Source: Desulfitobacterium dichloroeliminans LMG P-21439
Lineage (GTDB): Bacteria > Bacillota > Desulfitobacteriia > Desulfitobacteriales > Desulfitobacteriaceae
Direction: 5' to 3'
Length of the DNA stretch: 64,000 nt
NCBI RefSeq assembly: GCF_000243135.2
Contig: NC_019903.1
Coordinates: 472,001-536,000, forward strand
The translations under genes and the position numbers were made by a program. A model generated the notes under the pieces. It ran no database searches and was not told the origin of the DNA. It saw only the letters and a program-made list of their open reading frames with translations. The first letter of the stretch is position 1; every line of letters starts with the position of its first letter. Shown here piece by piece: positions 29,641-37,624 of the stretch.

Positions 29641-30494
29641 TGGGACAATGGGAATGGCCATTAGTTATTTTTACCGTTCTCGGTCAAACCTCGGTAGGTA
29701 TCATTTTCTGTCTGTGGCTACTGGAAAGAAAACAAAGCAAGCTGGCAACGACGGCCACCACTGAGTATCAGAGCTTTATTAAAAGGTCGGTTCTGGTCTC
29801 CGGTGTACTCCTAGCGGTAGCTATGATCGCCTCCCTCTTCCACTTAGGGCATCCTCTTGAGGCTTATCGGGCCTTAACTCACTTGGGTACCTCTTGGTTA
29901 AGTCGGGAAATTCTCCTCTTCATCTTTACCTTTGGTGCCTGGGCTTACCTAGCACTCCTCTCCCGAAGACCAGGTAGCAAAATGACTGGAATCATGGCTC
30001 TGACTTCAGGCCTAGGCTTCCTCGGGATTATCAGCAGTGCTTTGATCTATACCCTTCCCCGGGTTCCCGCTTGGAACAACTTAGGACCGGTAATCTTCTT
30101 CCTGATGACCAGCGTCATCTTAGGTACACTGTTTACTGTCTTCTTAGGTCGCAAGGTCTTGTCCTCTGGTGAAATAAAGCAACTGCTCAATATCGCCTTA
30201 GGTAGTGTAATCGGCAGTGCTATCCTCTCGCTCCTGTATTTCTCTCTTCTGCAGGTTACACCGGAAGGTGCGGCTACAGCCCAGTACCTCCTAGCAAGCC
30301 CCGTCTTTTGGCTCAGAGCAACAGTTGGCTGGGTAATTCCCATTTTTCTAATCATGAATGCAGTACGCAAAAAGGAAACACCTCAACCCCAAATGATTCT
30401 TTTCGCCCTCACCTGCGGTGTAGCGGGAGAACTCTTGGGGAGAGGACTCTTCTATGTGAGTGCTGTGGGAATGCATATTACAGCTTTGATGTAA
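29640..30494 (+). CDS. Membrane anchor subunit (DmsC-like)
   Basis: A 284-aa protein with eight predicted membrane helices, including the LFHLGHPLEAYRALTHLGTSWLSREILLF segment characteristic of DmsC anchors, which bind quinol. The ATG overlaps the dmsB stop (TAATG), preceded by AAGGAGGG. No haem-binding His pattern beyond the single His in HLGHPLEA is obvious. Confidence 0.9.
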   Translation: MGQWEWPLVIFTVLGQTSVGIIFCLWLLERKQSKLATTATTEYQSFIKRSVLVSGVLLAVAMIASLFHLGHPLEAYRALTHLGTSWLSREILLFIFTFGAWAYLALLSRRPGSKMTGIMALTSGLGFLGIISSALIYTLPRVPAWNNLGPVIFFLMTSVILGTLFTVFLGRKVLSSGEIKQLLNIALGSVIGSAILSLLYFSLLQVTPEGAATAQYLLASPVFWLRATVGWVIPIFLIMNAVRKKETPQPQMILFALTCGVAGELLGRGLFYVSAVGMHITALM

Positions 30495-30552
30495 AAGGAT
30501 AAAAGAGCAAAAGAGTAACTAAACACTAACTAAACACTAACGATATTAAAAA

Positions 30553-30600
30553 GCTTACAAAAATGCACCGAGGCAATGACCTTGGTGCGTTTTTGTAAGC
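30553..30600 (+). terminator. Terminator of the molybdoenzyme operon
   Basis: GCTTACAAAAA...TTTTTGTAAGC with an inner GCACC/GGTGC stem: a long near-perfect hairpin with its own T-run in the 3' arm, 58 bases after the anchor gene. Confidence 0.85.
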
Positions 30601-30769
30601 CCCTATCTATGACTACAAGCTTTAAGAATAGTATTCTTAAGTAAAGGGCAGACAAAACACCTAAAGGGAAAAAATGCAAGTATAACTTGTCTCTGAAAAG
30701 GGTGTATAATGTTGTGTCGGGCTTTGTTATCCAGTGCCCTTAGTCTTAGAAGAAATTGGTGAGGTTAAA

Positions 30770-31684
30770 ATGGAAGTAAAATCGTCGAAAACTGGGGTGC
30801 TTTACGCCTTTGCGGCATACATAGTCTGGGGACTGCTGCCTATCTATTGGAAGACTTTGCAAGGTGTCCCAGCACTTGAAATTCTAGCGCACCGGATTGT
30901 CTGGTCCTTTGCTTTTGTCACGATGTTAATAGTACTAAAAAAGCAATGGGGTAGAGTGGGTAGTATCCTCCGTGATCGATCGAAATTGTTAGGGCTGGTA
31001 TTAAGTGCTTTATTGATCACTGCCAATTGGTATATCTATATTTGGGCAGTGAACAGCAACAAAGTTGTTGAGGCAAGCCTTGGCTATTACTTCAATCCTT
31101 TGCTCGTGGTTTTGATAGGAATTATCGTCTTAGGAGAACGAATCGATCGCTGGCAAATCGCATCGCTTGCTTTAGCAGCCATCGGGGTTCTCATACTTGC
31201 TTTTGAATATGGAAGAATTCCCTGGATATCATTAGGGCTGGCGGTAACCTTCGCTTTATATGGTTTGGCGAAACGGTTGGTGAATGTGGACTCCTTACTG
31301 GGCTTGGCCTTAGAGACGGCGGTTGTCGCGCCTATTGCACTAATTTATCTTTGGGTAGGGACAAAGAGTGGTGGTGTAATCGGTGATTATGGAATGAGTA
31401 AGCTGTTGTTATTGATGGGAGCGGGAATCGTAACGGCTATCCCCCTACTATGGTTTGCCAATGCAGCAAAGAGCGTTCCTTTCGCAACGATTGGCTTTAT
31501 CCAATACCTATCGCCTACGTTAAACCTTTTACTTGGTGTTCTCGTCTTTCATGAAGAATTTACGTCTACCCATGCCTGGAGTTTCGGATTCATTTGGGTT
31601 GCCTTAGCTGTCTATTCGATTTCTCGGATATACGGTTTGCGGAGGGCTAATCTTAGCGCGGTTCAGCCGTTACAAGGAAAATAA
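30770..31684 (+). CDS. rarD: RarD/EamA-family transporter
   Basis: A 304-aa drug/metabolite transporter superfamily protein with ten predicted helices in two EamA repeats. The start MEVKSSKTGVLYAFAAYIVWGLLPIYWK and WYIYIWAVNSNKVVEASLGYYFNPL are RarD hallmarks. I start it at ATG 30770 after GGTGAGG; the extension to 30734 has no site. The family is historically linked to chloramphenicol sensitivity; real substrate unknown. Confidence 0.92.
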   Translation: MEVKSSKTGVLYAFAAYIVWGLLPIYWKTLQGVPALEILAHRIVWSFAFVTMLIVLKKQWGRVGSILRDRSKLLGLVLSALLITANWYIYIWAVNSNKVVEASLGYYFNPLLVVLIGIIVLGERIDRWQIASLALAAIGVLILAFEYGRIPWISLGLAVTFALYGLAKRLVNVDSLLGLALETAVVAPIALIYLWVGTKSGGVIGDYGMSKLLLLMGAGIVTAIPLLWFANAAKSVPFATIGFIQYLSPTLNLLLGVLVFHEEFTSTHAWSFGFIWVALAVYSISRIYGLRRANLSAVQPLQGK

Positions 31685-31716
31685 TTTAAATGCATTAATC
31701 AACTTTATGTGATTTA

Positions 31717-31757
31717 AAACGGGTACCTGAGGATAGGTTTAGGTAGCTCGTTTTTTA
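31717..31757 (+). terminator. rarD terminator
   Basis: An imperfect stem AACGGGTACCT with AGGTAGCTCGTT followed by a run of T residues, 33 bases past the rarD stop. Confidence 0.75.
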
Positions 31758-31768
31758 TTAAATAATGG

Positions 31769-31780
31769 ATCGGGGTGTCA
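31769..31780. repeat. Left arm of a stem-loop split by the IS3 element (right arm 37165-37176)
   Basis: ATCGGGGTGTCA here and TGACACCCCGAT at 37165-37176 are perfect complements, 5.4 kb apart. Removing the IS3 element and one copy of its TAA duplication restores a 12-bp perfect hairpin with an 11-base loop (CGCTAATTGCC). Confidence 0.8.
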
Positions 31781-31855
31781 CGCTAATGATATGCTCCCTT
31801 CTAGGTAGACAAGTGAAATAATAAAAACTTGTCACTTAGGGGGGAGCATATTTTT

Positions 31856-32519
31856 ATGGCGTTTAAACACAAATACTCCTATTCAGAAAAAGAGAAAATT
31901 ATTATTGAATATCTCAATAACACTCATGGTTTTCGGGAAATATGTCGCATATACGGAATGAGCCAAGGAGCGCTTAAAGGTTGGATTCGCTTATACAATG
32001 CCTTTGGATTTGAAGGATTAAGAACAAGCAGCAAGGCACGTCATTATTCATCTGAATTAAAGCAGGCAGCTGTTAATGATTACCTGTCTGGAAAACTTAC
32101 AGCTCCTGAAATACTGAAAAATATAAAATCAGGTCAGAAACACAACTTAGAAGGTGGATAAAAAGTATAATGGTCATGAAGGACTAAAGTCTTCTGGAAC
32201 AGGAGGAAGCGCCATCATGACCAAAGGAAGAAAAACCACTTTTGATGAACGAGTTGAAATCGTGCAGTACTGTATTGCACATGATCATAACTACGCAGAA
32301 ACATCTAAAAAATATCAAGTATCCTATCAGCAGGCACGTAACTTTACCCTTAAATATGAAGCTTACGGAGTTGAATCATTAAGAGACAATCGGGGCAAGA
32401 GAAAGTCTCAGGATAAGATGAGCGAATTAGAAAAGCTGAGAGCTGAGAATAAGATTTTAAGAGCAGAGAAAGAACGAGCTGAAATGGAGGCATCTTTTTT
32501 AAAAAACTCAAGGAGATAG
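31856..32519 (+). pseudogene. IS3 OrfA, broken by single-base losses
   Basis: The frame starts at ATG 31856 (MAFKHKYSYSEKEK, GGGGGGAGC upstream) and stops at 32161; the same protein continues in another frame from about 32125 (RWIKKYNGHEGLKSSGTGGSAIMTKG, then DERVEIVQYCIAHDHNY). Restoring one A in the run at 32117-32121 rejoins the frames. A second A seems missing in the A6 run at 32501-32506: with A7 the frame would continue KKLKEIERRRR and set up the usual -1 shift into OrfB. Two losses in A-runs could be decay or homopolymer sequencing error. Confidence 0.75.
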
Positions 32520-32520
32520 A

Positions 32521-33349
32521 AAGGAGGCGGCGCTAAGCCTGGTTCGCCATGAATTTATATATCAGGCTATAAAAGAAGAAAACCAAGAGCATAGTTATCC
32601 AATCAGCACACTATGTGAGTTCGGCAAGGTATCACGAGCAGCATACTATAAGTGGCTGCATAGAGAAATACCTCAAAACGAAGCAGAAAATCTCCGTATC
32701 GCTGATGAGATTGAAAAAATTCATGAAGAAAGCCCGGATAAAGGATATAGAAGAATCAGGGATGATCTTGAACGATATCATAACATTAAGGCGAATGACA
32801 AGCTTGTTTTGCGCATATGTCGCAAGCTAGATATAAAATCTACCATTAAGTATTCGAACAATGGGTGTACACGTCAGGCGGCCAATCCGCAGTATATAGC
32901 AGAAAACATACTAAATCGAGAATTCACCGCTGAAGCTCCAAATGAAAAGTGGCTTACAGATGTAACAGAAGTCAAGTATTATGTAGGAATGGTAAAGCAC
33001 AAAGTATATCTTAGTGCAATCCTAGATTTATACGATAGACGCATAGTTTCATATATTATACGTGATTCAAATAATAACGCTTTGGTCTTCGATACATTTG
33101 ATGCTGCTATTGGAGCTAACCCGGATGCACATCCAATCTTCCATAGCGACAGGGGATTCCAATACACAAACCGAGTATTTCATGCGAAGATTGAAGCGGC
33201 TGGAATGATCCATAGTATGTCAAGAGTAGCTAAGTGTATTGACAATGGCCCAATGGAAGGTTTTTGGGGGATCATCAAAAGAGAGCGTTATTACGGAAAG
33301 AGATTTACTAGCAGAGAATCTGTAGTTGAAATGATTGAGAAATATATTA
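32521..33349 (+). pseudogene. IS3 OrfB, N-terminal part (C-terminus at 36994-37079)
   Basis: Open from about 32521 (SLVRHEFIYQAIKEENQEHSY) through the integrase core with D (TDVTEVKYY), D (HSDRGFQYTN) and E (EGFWGIIKRER), ending at MIEKYI. The rest of the protein is 3.6 kb away: joining base 33349 to 36994 gives EKYINYYNNKRLQRDLGVLTP in perfect frame. In the present sequence the frame instead runs into the riboswitch region, producing a meaningless 80-residue tail. Confidence 0.88.
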
Positions 33350-33371
33350 TCCCTTATCTTCCCTTCCGTAT

Positions 33372-33402
33372 AAAAATAAAAAGAGCCTTGAGCGGCTCTT
33401 TT
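33372..33402 (-). terminator. Expression-platform terminator of the cobalamin riboswitch
   Basis: AAGAGCC pairs with GGCTCTT (loop TTGAGC on the plus strand); read on minus the stem is followed by TTTTTATTTT. It lies directly downstream of the aptamer, 20 bases from the end of the captured segment. Confidence 0.82.
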
Positions 33403-33423
33403 ACAACACCCATCGCTCGTAGG

Positions 33424-33592
33424 TGTGAATATAACAATTCAAGGCAGGTCTCCTGGCTTCCAGTCATCACGCCCCTTCCCTTCCCGGAATTATCTAGTGG
33501 GTTATTGAGGGGCACTCATGGTTCACAGTGGCGGGACCGCGCCGGATTTTCACCGACTTCCCTTTTCATCCTCAAAGAGGAACCTTGAACTT
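33424..33592 (-). ncRNA. Cobalamin riboswitch (orphaned)
   Basis: Read on the minus strand it has the cobalamin aptamer core: GGTGAAAATCC, then GCGGTCCCGCCACTGTGA, and the B12 box AAGCCAGGAGACCTGCC. It would bind adenosyl- or another cobalamin and repress the gene downstream. No gene follows: the terminator is followed after about 20 bases by the transposon border and then antisense IS3 orfB. It sits just after cbiD on the same strand, so in the donor genome it separated cbiD from the next, lost, gene. Confidence 0.93.
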
Positions 33593-33637
33593 TTATTTAA
33601 TTCTGACTCTTTTCTCTATTCCTTATCCTTGAATTCT

Positions 33638-34783
33638 CTATTTTTCCCGTAAATCCTGCTTGGCTTCCGGCCAATACCAAAATTCCTTGATAATATCCTC
33701 AGCTCGAGCATCCCAAGCAATAATCTCACCATTAAGCAAGGTGAATGCTGTACCCACCAGCAAATCCCCACGAACATGCTCCCGAGCCCGCTCACTTGCC
33801 CGATTCGCTAAATGGAAGAGCAAATCGCCCCATCCCTGAGCCAGTACTTCTTCAGCAGCCCCTTCAACTGTAGGAAATTCAGCGAACTTTAGCAATGACT
33901 CTTGGGGAACCCCGGCCAGTGCCGCATGTGCCACAAGAATCTCCATGCGAGCATCGGCCACATGGGTATGGGTATGAAATATTCCACCAGCAACTTTAAT
34001 AAGCTTTCCGATATGGCCCAAAAGTACCACCTTCTCAAACTTGCGATAAGCGGCTTCTTCCAATAAAAAACCCACAAAGTTGCTCATCTGCACAATAGCT
34101 TCCTCGGGCACCCTCAGTTGTCCGCTGGCTACCTTAAACCCATAGTTGCCTGGGGTCAAAATAATAGCTTTATGACCATAGCCCATCGCTTGATCCAACT
34201 CCGGAAGGATCGAATTCTTAAACGCTTCTTCTGACATCGGGCGAACAATCCCTGTGGTTCCTAAGATAGATATTCCCCCGATGATTCCTAAACGGGGATT
34301 GAGAGTCTTTTGGGCAATACTCTCTCCTTCAGGCGCTTCAATCACAACCTGGACTTCTTCCCGAGGAAAAACTTCACGTACAGCCGCTTCAATCATTTGG
34401 TGTGGCACAGGATTGATGGCAGGCTCTCCCTGAGGGACTTGAAGTCCCTTTTTGGTGACGACACCTATTCCCCGACCACCGCAGATATGGATTTTTCCTT
34501 GGTCGGAAAGGATTCGCACCTGGGCTTGTATTTCTAGACCATGGGTAACGTCCGGATCATCTCCTGCATCCTTTATTATTCCTACCCGCGCCCAATCATT
34601 CTCCTTTTCTCTATTGTGAATTGGTAGGGGAAGCTGTTCTCCTCGAGGCAGAGTAATCTCGATCTTCGGACCCGGGTCTATTCCTTGGAGCCATAGACAC
34701 GCGGCTTTCGCTGCTCCGGCTGCACAGCTTCCTGTGGTATATCCCGTTTTCCAAGAATGCCTTTCCTTCTTCTCTTTTCTCAT
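33638..34783 (-). CDS. cbiD: Cobalt-precorrin-5B C1-methyltransferase
   Basis: A 381-aa enzyme of the anaerobic (early cobalt) cobalamin pathway, methylating C1 of cobalt-precorrin-5B with SAM. Start WKTGYTTGSCAAGAAKAA is the CbiD signature; GRGIGVVTKKGLQVPQGEPAINPVP, GGISILGTTGIVRPMSEEA and GHIGKLIKVAGGIFHTHTHVADAR are further family blocks. It is on the ISEcp1-mobilised segment, 44 bases after marR, away from any other cobalamin gene. Transcription probably comes from the ISEcp1 promoter or a marR promoter. Confidence 0.95.
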   Translation of the reverse strand: MRKEKKERHSWKTGYTTGSCAAGAAKAACLWLQGIDPGPKIEITLPRGEQLPLPIHNREKENDWARVGIIKDAGDDPDVTHGLEIQAQVRILSDQGKIHICGGRGIGVVTKKGLQVPQGEPAINPVPHQMIEAAVREVFPREEVQVVIEAPEGESIAQKTLNPRLGIIGGISILGTTGIVRPMSEEAFKNSILPELDQAMGYGHKAIILTPGNYGFKVASGQLRVPEEAIVQMSNFVGFLLEEAAYRKFEKVVLLGHIGKLIKVAGGIFHTHTHVADARMEILVAHAALAGVPQESLLKFAEFPTVEGAAEEVLAQGWGDLLFHLANRASERAREHVRGDLLVGTAFTLLNGEIIAWDARAEDIIKEFWYWPEAKQDLREK

Positions 34784-34827
34784 ATCTGCCGTCCTAACTT
34801 TCTTGGTATTAGCCTAGTAACTTAAAT

Positions 34828-35283
34828 TTACTTTTGGGAGTCAAATTCATACATTTCTTTAATAAACAACCGCACTTGACCCATGCATTCGGCAAAGCGC
34901 TGATATTCCTCTTCACCCTTGGTTTCCAGAAACGCACCACAGCGATGTTCGAGGGCTTTTTCTATCTGAAAAATGGTCTCTTCTCCATGCTTGGTAAGAG
35001 CTATTTTTACATAACGCTCATCTTCAGGATCTCGTACACGCCTTAAGAAGCCAGCTGATTCTAATTTCTTACACATTGATGACGCATTACCACTGGAAAG
35101 GCCGATGATACTTCCTAAAGTACCTACAGTGTGGGGGCCACCTTCCTTAACTTCAACCAAAATACGAGTTTGCATCAAAGTTAAATCGTATTTTTCAACG
35201 ATCGGGCGGAAAGCATTGGCCATACTCTCACTAATCGTCCTTAAAAAATCCCAAATCTCATTCTCAAACACCATACTTCTCAT
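34828..35283 (-). CDS. MarR-family transcriptional regulator
   Basis: A 151-aa winged-helix repressor-type protein: LTLMQTRILVEVKEGGPHTVGTLGSIIGLSSGNASSMCKKLESAGFLRRVRDPEDERYVKIALTKHGE covers the DNA-binding domain. I start it at ATG 35283, after TTTGGAGGC; the longer frame to 35373 begins inside the insertion sequence and is an artefact of the junction. It is the first captured gene, 50 bases from the ISEcp1 right repeat. Its ligand is unknown; a link to cobalamin genes is unusual. Confidence 0.88.
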   Translation of the reverse strand: MRSMVFENEIWDFLRTISESMANAFRPIVEKYDLTLMQTRILVEVKEGGPHTVGTLGSIIGLSSGNASSMCKKLESAGFLRRVRDPEDERYVKIALTKHGEETIFQIEKALEHRCGAFLETKGEEEYQRFAECMGQVRLFIKEMYEFDSQK

Positions 35284-35406
35284 CGATACTGCCTCCAAAG
35301 CCAAACAAATAACTTCTTTACGCCATATATGTCCTAAATTCCACGTGTGTTTTTTATTAGCTTCAAAAATCACTATTTCACGAAGAATTTAGACTGCTTC
35401 TCACAC

Positions 35407-35436
35407 ATTGTAACATTATTTACAACCACCTTTCAA
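35407..35436 (-). promoter_or_regulatory. Outward-facing ISEcp1 promoter
   Basis: On the minus strand TTGAAA (35431-35436) and TACAAT (35407-35412) are separated by 18 bases. These are the -35 and -10 boxes described for ISEcp1 that drive adjacent captured beta-lactamase genes. Here the promoter points at marR and cbiD. Confidence 0.8.
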
Positions 35437-35539
35437 TCATTTTTGATAAATCATTGATTTCATCTTTGCTGCAATGATACTTAATAAACTCTGCAAGTTA
35501 TCCACAGAGCAACACTCAATTTTATTGATGATATTCTTA

Positions 35540-36802
35540 TTATACCAGACATTTTTCATACACTCCCTTGTACGGATAGTTTTCCGACAACTTCATGATT
35601 ACATATCTTGCGGTTTTGATTATTTTTGCTGCAAGAAATACATACTTCAAACGAAAGGTCTTTATTTGCTGTCTGTATTCTGAAGAGTCCAAGGAATCAA
35701 ACTTGAACAACAAAAATAGGTTATATGAAAGCATCATCATTTGAAACACGGCTTCATTCGCCCAAAATGACTTTAGCAAGAGATGACCCACCGCCATGTC
35801 GTATTTGGCTTCTTTGATATAGTTTTCAGCATTACCACGCTTTTCATAGTATATAACTACTTTTTCAGAAAGCAAGGTAGTATTTGTTACAAAGAAAAAG
35901 TAGTCGTATTCGGAACCTTCTAAAAGTGATAATTGTGCTCTTTCTTTTTCTGGTTTCAGTACGCGAGATACGACAAATCTTCTGTCTTTTTCCCATTTAA
36001 CTAATTTTGTATACAGTTCTGTAGTTTCTCTACCTTCTTCTCCTTTAACGAATACAATTGATGAATTCGTTGCTTGTGAGGTGAGTGTAGAATAACTTTT
36101 GGCTTTAATTAAATATTTGCATCCAAGAGATTCTATCGTTTCGATAATTTTTTCATCAAAGTAGCCACTATCCATTCGAAATAAAATTTCTAAATCGTCT
36201 GATTTGATGTTAGCAACAATTTCTTTGATCATTTCCGCAGCACCGTTTGCAGTGTAAGTATTGCCACTTCTTACAAATCCGGTAACATATGCTTTTAATT
36301 CGTCGCAAAATGCAAATTGGATATTGTAGCATCGGTTTCCCAGTTTCTTAGGATTATATCCTTTTGACGCACCTTCTTGATGACCTTCTACGTTAATTAC
36401 ACTACTATCAATATCAATCGTAATGGATGTCAATTTACTTTTAGTGAGCAGTTTTTTAAAGACTTTAAAATTAATGTCTCTAAACATTTGGGTTGTCTTG
36501 AAGTTGAAGTTTCCTAGAAACCGTGACACTGTTTCAGGTTCTTTTACGGAAATATCAAACTCGTTGACGAGGGGATCATTTTGAAGTAGCTTTAGACGTT
36601 CTAACTTATCAATGCCAATGAAGTGACCGCAGAGCATGGTCTTTATATGATTCATCTTGATTTTATTTGTTGAGTCATTATCAAATACGAGGTCATTTTC
36701 AATAAAATCAAAAATCCCATTGCTTTTTGCATTCTCAAGGAGCAGAAAAAGACCTGCATTTGATGTTAGATTCTTAGCTTTGAAATCAATTTTATTAATC
36801 AT
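35540..36802 (-). CDS. tnpA: ISEcp1 transposase (IS1380 family DDE)
   Basis: 420 aa, the normal length. N-terminus MINKIDFKAKNLTSNAGLFL; catalytic DDE regions include TSITIDIDSSVINVEG and the second Asp in EILFRMDSGYFD; the C-terminal part has KRGNAENYIKEAKYDMAVGH, where the catalytic Glu is expected. No stop or frameshift, so it should be active. It transposes the IS alone or with flanking DNA by skipping the right repeat. Confidence 0.93.
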   Translation of the reverse strand: MINKIDFKAKNLTSNAGLFLLLENAKSNGIFDFIENDLVFDNDSTNKIKMNHIKTMLCGHFIGIDKLERLKLLQNDPLVNEFDISVKEPETVSRFLGNFNFKTTQMFRDINFKVFKKLLTKSKLTSITIDIDSSVINVEGHQEGASKGYNPKKLGNRCYNIQFAFCDELKAYVTGFVRSGNTYTANGAAEMIKEIVANIKSDDLEILFRMDSGYFDEKIIETIESLGCKYLIKAKSYSTLTSQATNSSIVFVKGEEGRETTELYTKLVKWEKDRRFVVSRVLKPEKERAQLSLLEGSEYDYFFFVTNTTLLSEKVVIYYEKRGNAENYIKEAKYDMAVGHLLLKSFWANEAVFQMMMLSYNLFLLFKFDSLDSSEYRQQIKTFRLKYVFLAAKIIKTARYVIMKLSENYPYKGVYEKCLV

Positions 36803-36993
36803 AATTAGAACCCCTTTTTACTACTTTTCTTACTATTATTTTACCATATATCGAGTCATAAAAGCTGATAATTTAACATATTTTTGAGCACTTTTCTTTC
36901 ACCCAATGGGTGAAAGCTGAATTTCGAAGGAACGCATATTTATCAAGGCTTTGATTATGCTTTTTGAAGTACTGACGTAGAATCTAGGTATTA

Positions 36994-37079
36994 ATTACTA
37001 TAACAACAAACGATTACAAAGGGATCTTGGCGTATTAACACCAATAGAGAAACATGAAAGTTATTTACAAGCAGCATAA
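36994..37079 (+). pseudogene. IS3 OrfB, C-terminal fragment
   Basis: Encodes NYYNNKRLQRDLGVLTPIEK and then HESYLQAA before the stop: the C-terminal end expected for OrfB of the element starting at 31787. In frame with base 33349 after removal of the ISEcp1 unit and one TATTA. Confidence 0.88.
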
Positions 37080-37156
37080 AAACTGCCAGTAGGTGTAACC
37101 CGCTGGCAGAAAAGATTTATACTTTTTCAATTGTCTACTTGACGGGGTGCAGTCCA

Positions 37157-37624
37157 TAATTGCCTGACACCCCGATTAACAATTTTTATAATTAAACTGC
37201 TTGGCCGTATGTTGCTCGTCGTTCTCATCTTAGTTGTCATCAAGACTTTAGATTCCAGGATTGAGTTCCCTCCATACAAAGATTACTTAAATCTACCGAT
37301 CTATCTTAGAAGAGCTACAAGGAAGTGATAAGATGGGGGCATTGCAAAACAACTTGTTTAAAGGAGTTAGCAAGACTCTCTTTCCTTTATGCAATAAAGG
37401 ATTTTACTCCCGCATTGTTGAATTCAAAAAGCAATATGCAGTCGACGATTAGTAAACGGAGGGAGATTATGAACCCTGTTGGATAAGCTCTTCGTTAAAG
37501 GGGGTGAACATTTTAGCGGATGCCATCTACCATCATGCTAATCATGGAGTCTAGGTAGGTCTGCCAACGTCAGATAAACATCTGAGACGCTACTGAATGA
37601 ATATAGAAATGATGAGGTGAGATA
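37157..37624. other. Region between IS3 right end and GntR gene
   Basis: Starts with the right arm of the split stem-loop (37165-37176). It otherwise holds only one plausible short ORF (37333-37452) and several G-rich Shine-Dalgarno-like patches (37459, 37502) without matching genes, suggesting eroded coding sequence. Confidence 0.4.
37333..37452 (+). CDS. Possible 39-aa protein or gene remnant
   Basis: ATG after AGGAAGTGA; the peptide begins MGALQNNLFKGVSKTLFPLC and ends in VDD. No recognised family. It may be a remnant of a larger gene, since frames around it are broken. Confidence 0.25.
   Translation: MGALQNNLFKGVSKTLFPLCNKGFYSRIVEFKKQYAVDD

Larger units (their letters stand above)
33350..36988 (-). 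mobile_element. ISEcp1 transposition unit carrying marR-cbiD-cobalamin riboswitch
   Basis: 3,639 bases flanked by TATTA on both sides (33345-33349 and 36989-36993), a 5-bp target duplication of the kind ISEcp1 makes. One end is the outer inverted repeat of the IS (36975-36988). The other end, 33350, is not an IS end but an arbitrary point beyond the IS right repeat, with at best weak similarity to it. This is the one-ended transposition architecture known from ISEcp1-blaCTX-M units. The bases next to the internal repeat (TATGT) do not match TATTA, so the IS did not insert alone. The host site is inside IS3 orfB. Confidence 0.88.
35333..36988 (-). mobile_element. ISEcp1 (IS1380 family), apparently complete, 1,656 bp
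   Basis: From my memory of ISEcp1: left repeat CCTAGATTCTACGT (here complementary strand at 36975-36988), right repeat ACGTGGAATTTAGG (35333-35346), a 420-aa transposase, a promoter TTGAAA/TACAAT in the spacer and total length 1,656 bp. All are present here. The A+T richness of this block differs from the surrounding genes. An exact identity value needs alignment. Confidence 0.9.
31787..37156 (+). mobile_element. IS3-family (IS150-like) element, interrupted by an ISEcp1 transposition unit
   Basis: Left end TGATATGCTCCC at 31787; right end at about 37156, where the outer 28 bases are an imperfect inverted match (shared ACCCC-like block and GTAGACAA). A 3-bp TAA flanks both sides (31784-31786 and 37157-37159), as expected for this group. 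The element proper is 31787-33349 plus 36994-37156, about 1.73 kb. The middle 3.64 kb is a separate insertion. It is dead: orfA is frameshifted and orfB is split. Confidence 0.85.

Noticed and set aside
32809-33588. A 259-aa open frame joining transposase to the riboswitch region
   Set aside because: The last 80 or so residues are translated from the antisense of the cobalamin riboswitch; the true continuation of the transposase is at 36994-37079.
35284-35373. N-terminal extension of MarR starting inside ISEcp1
   Set aside because: The frame crosses the IS right repeat and has no ribosome site; ATG 35283 has TGGAGGC and matches MarR starts.
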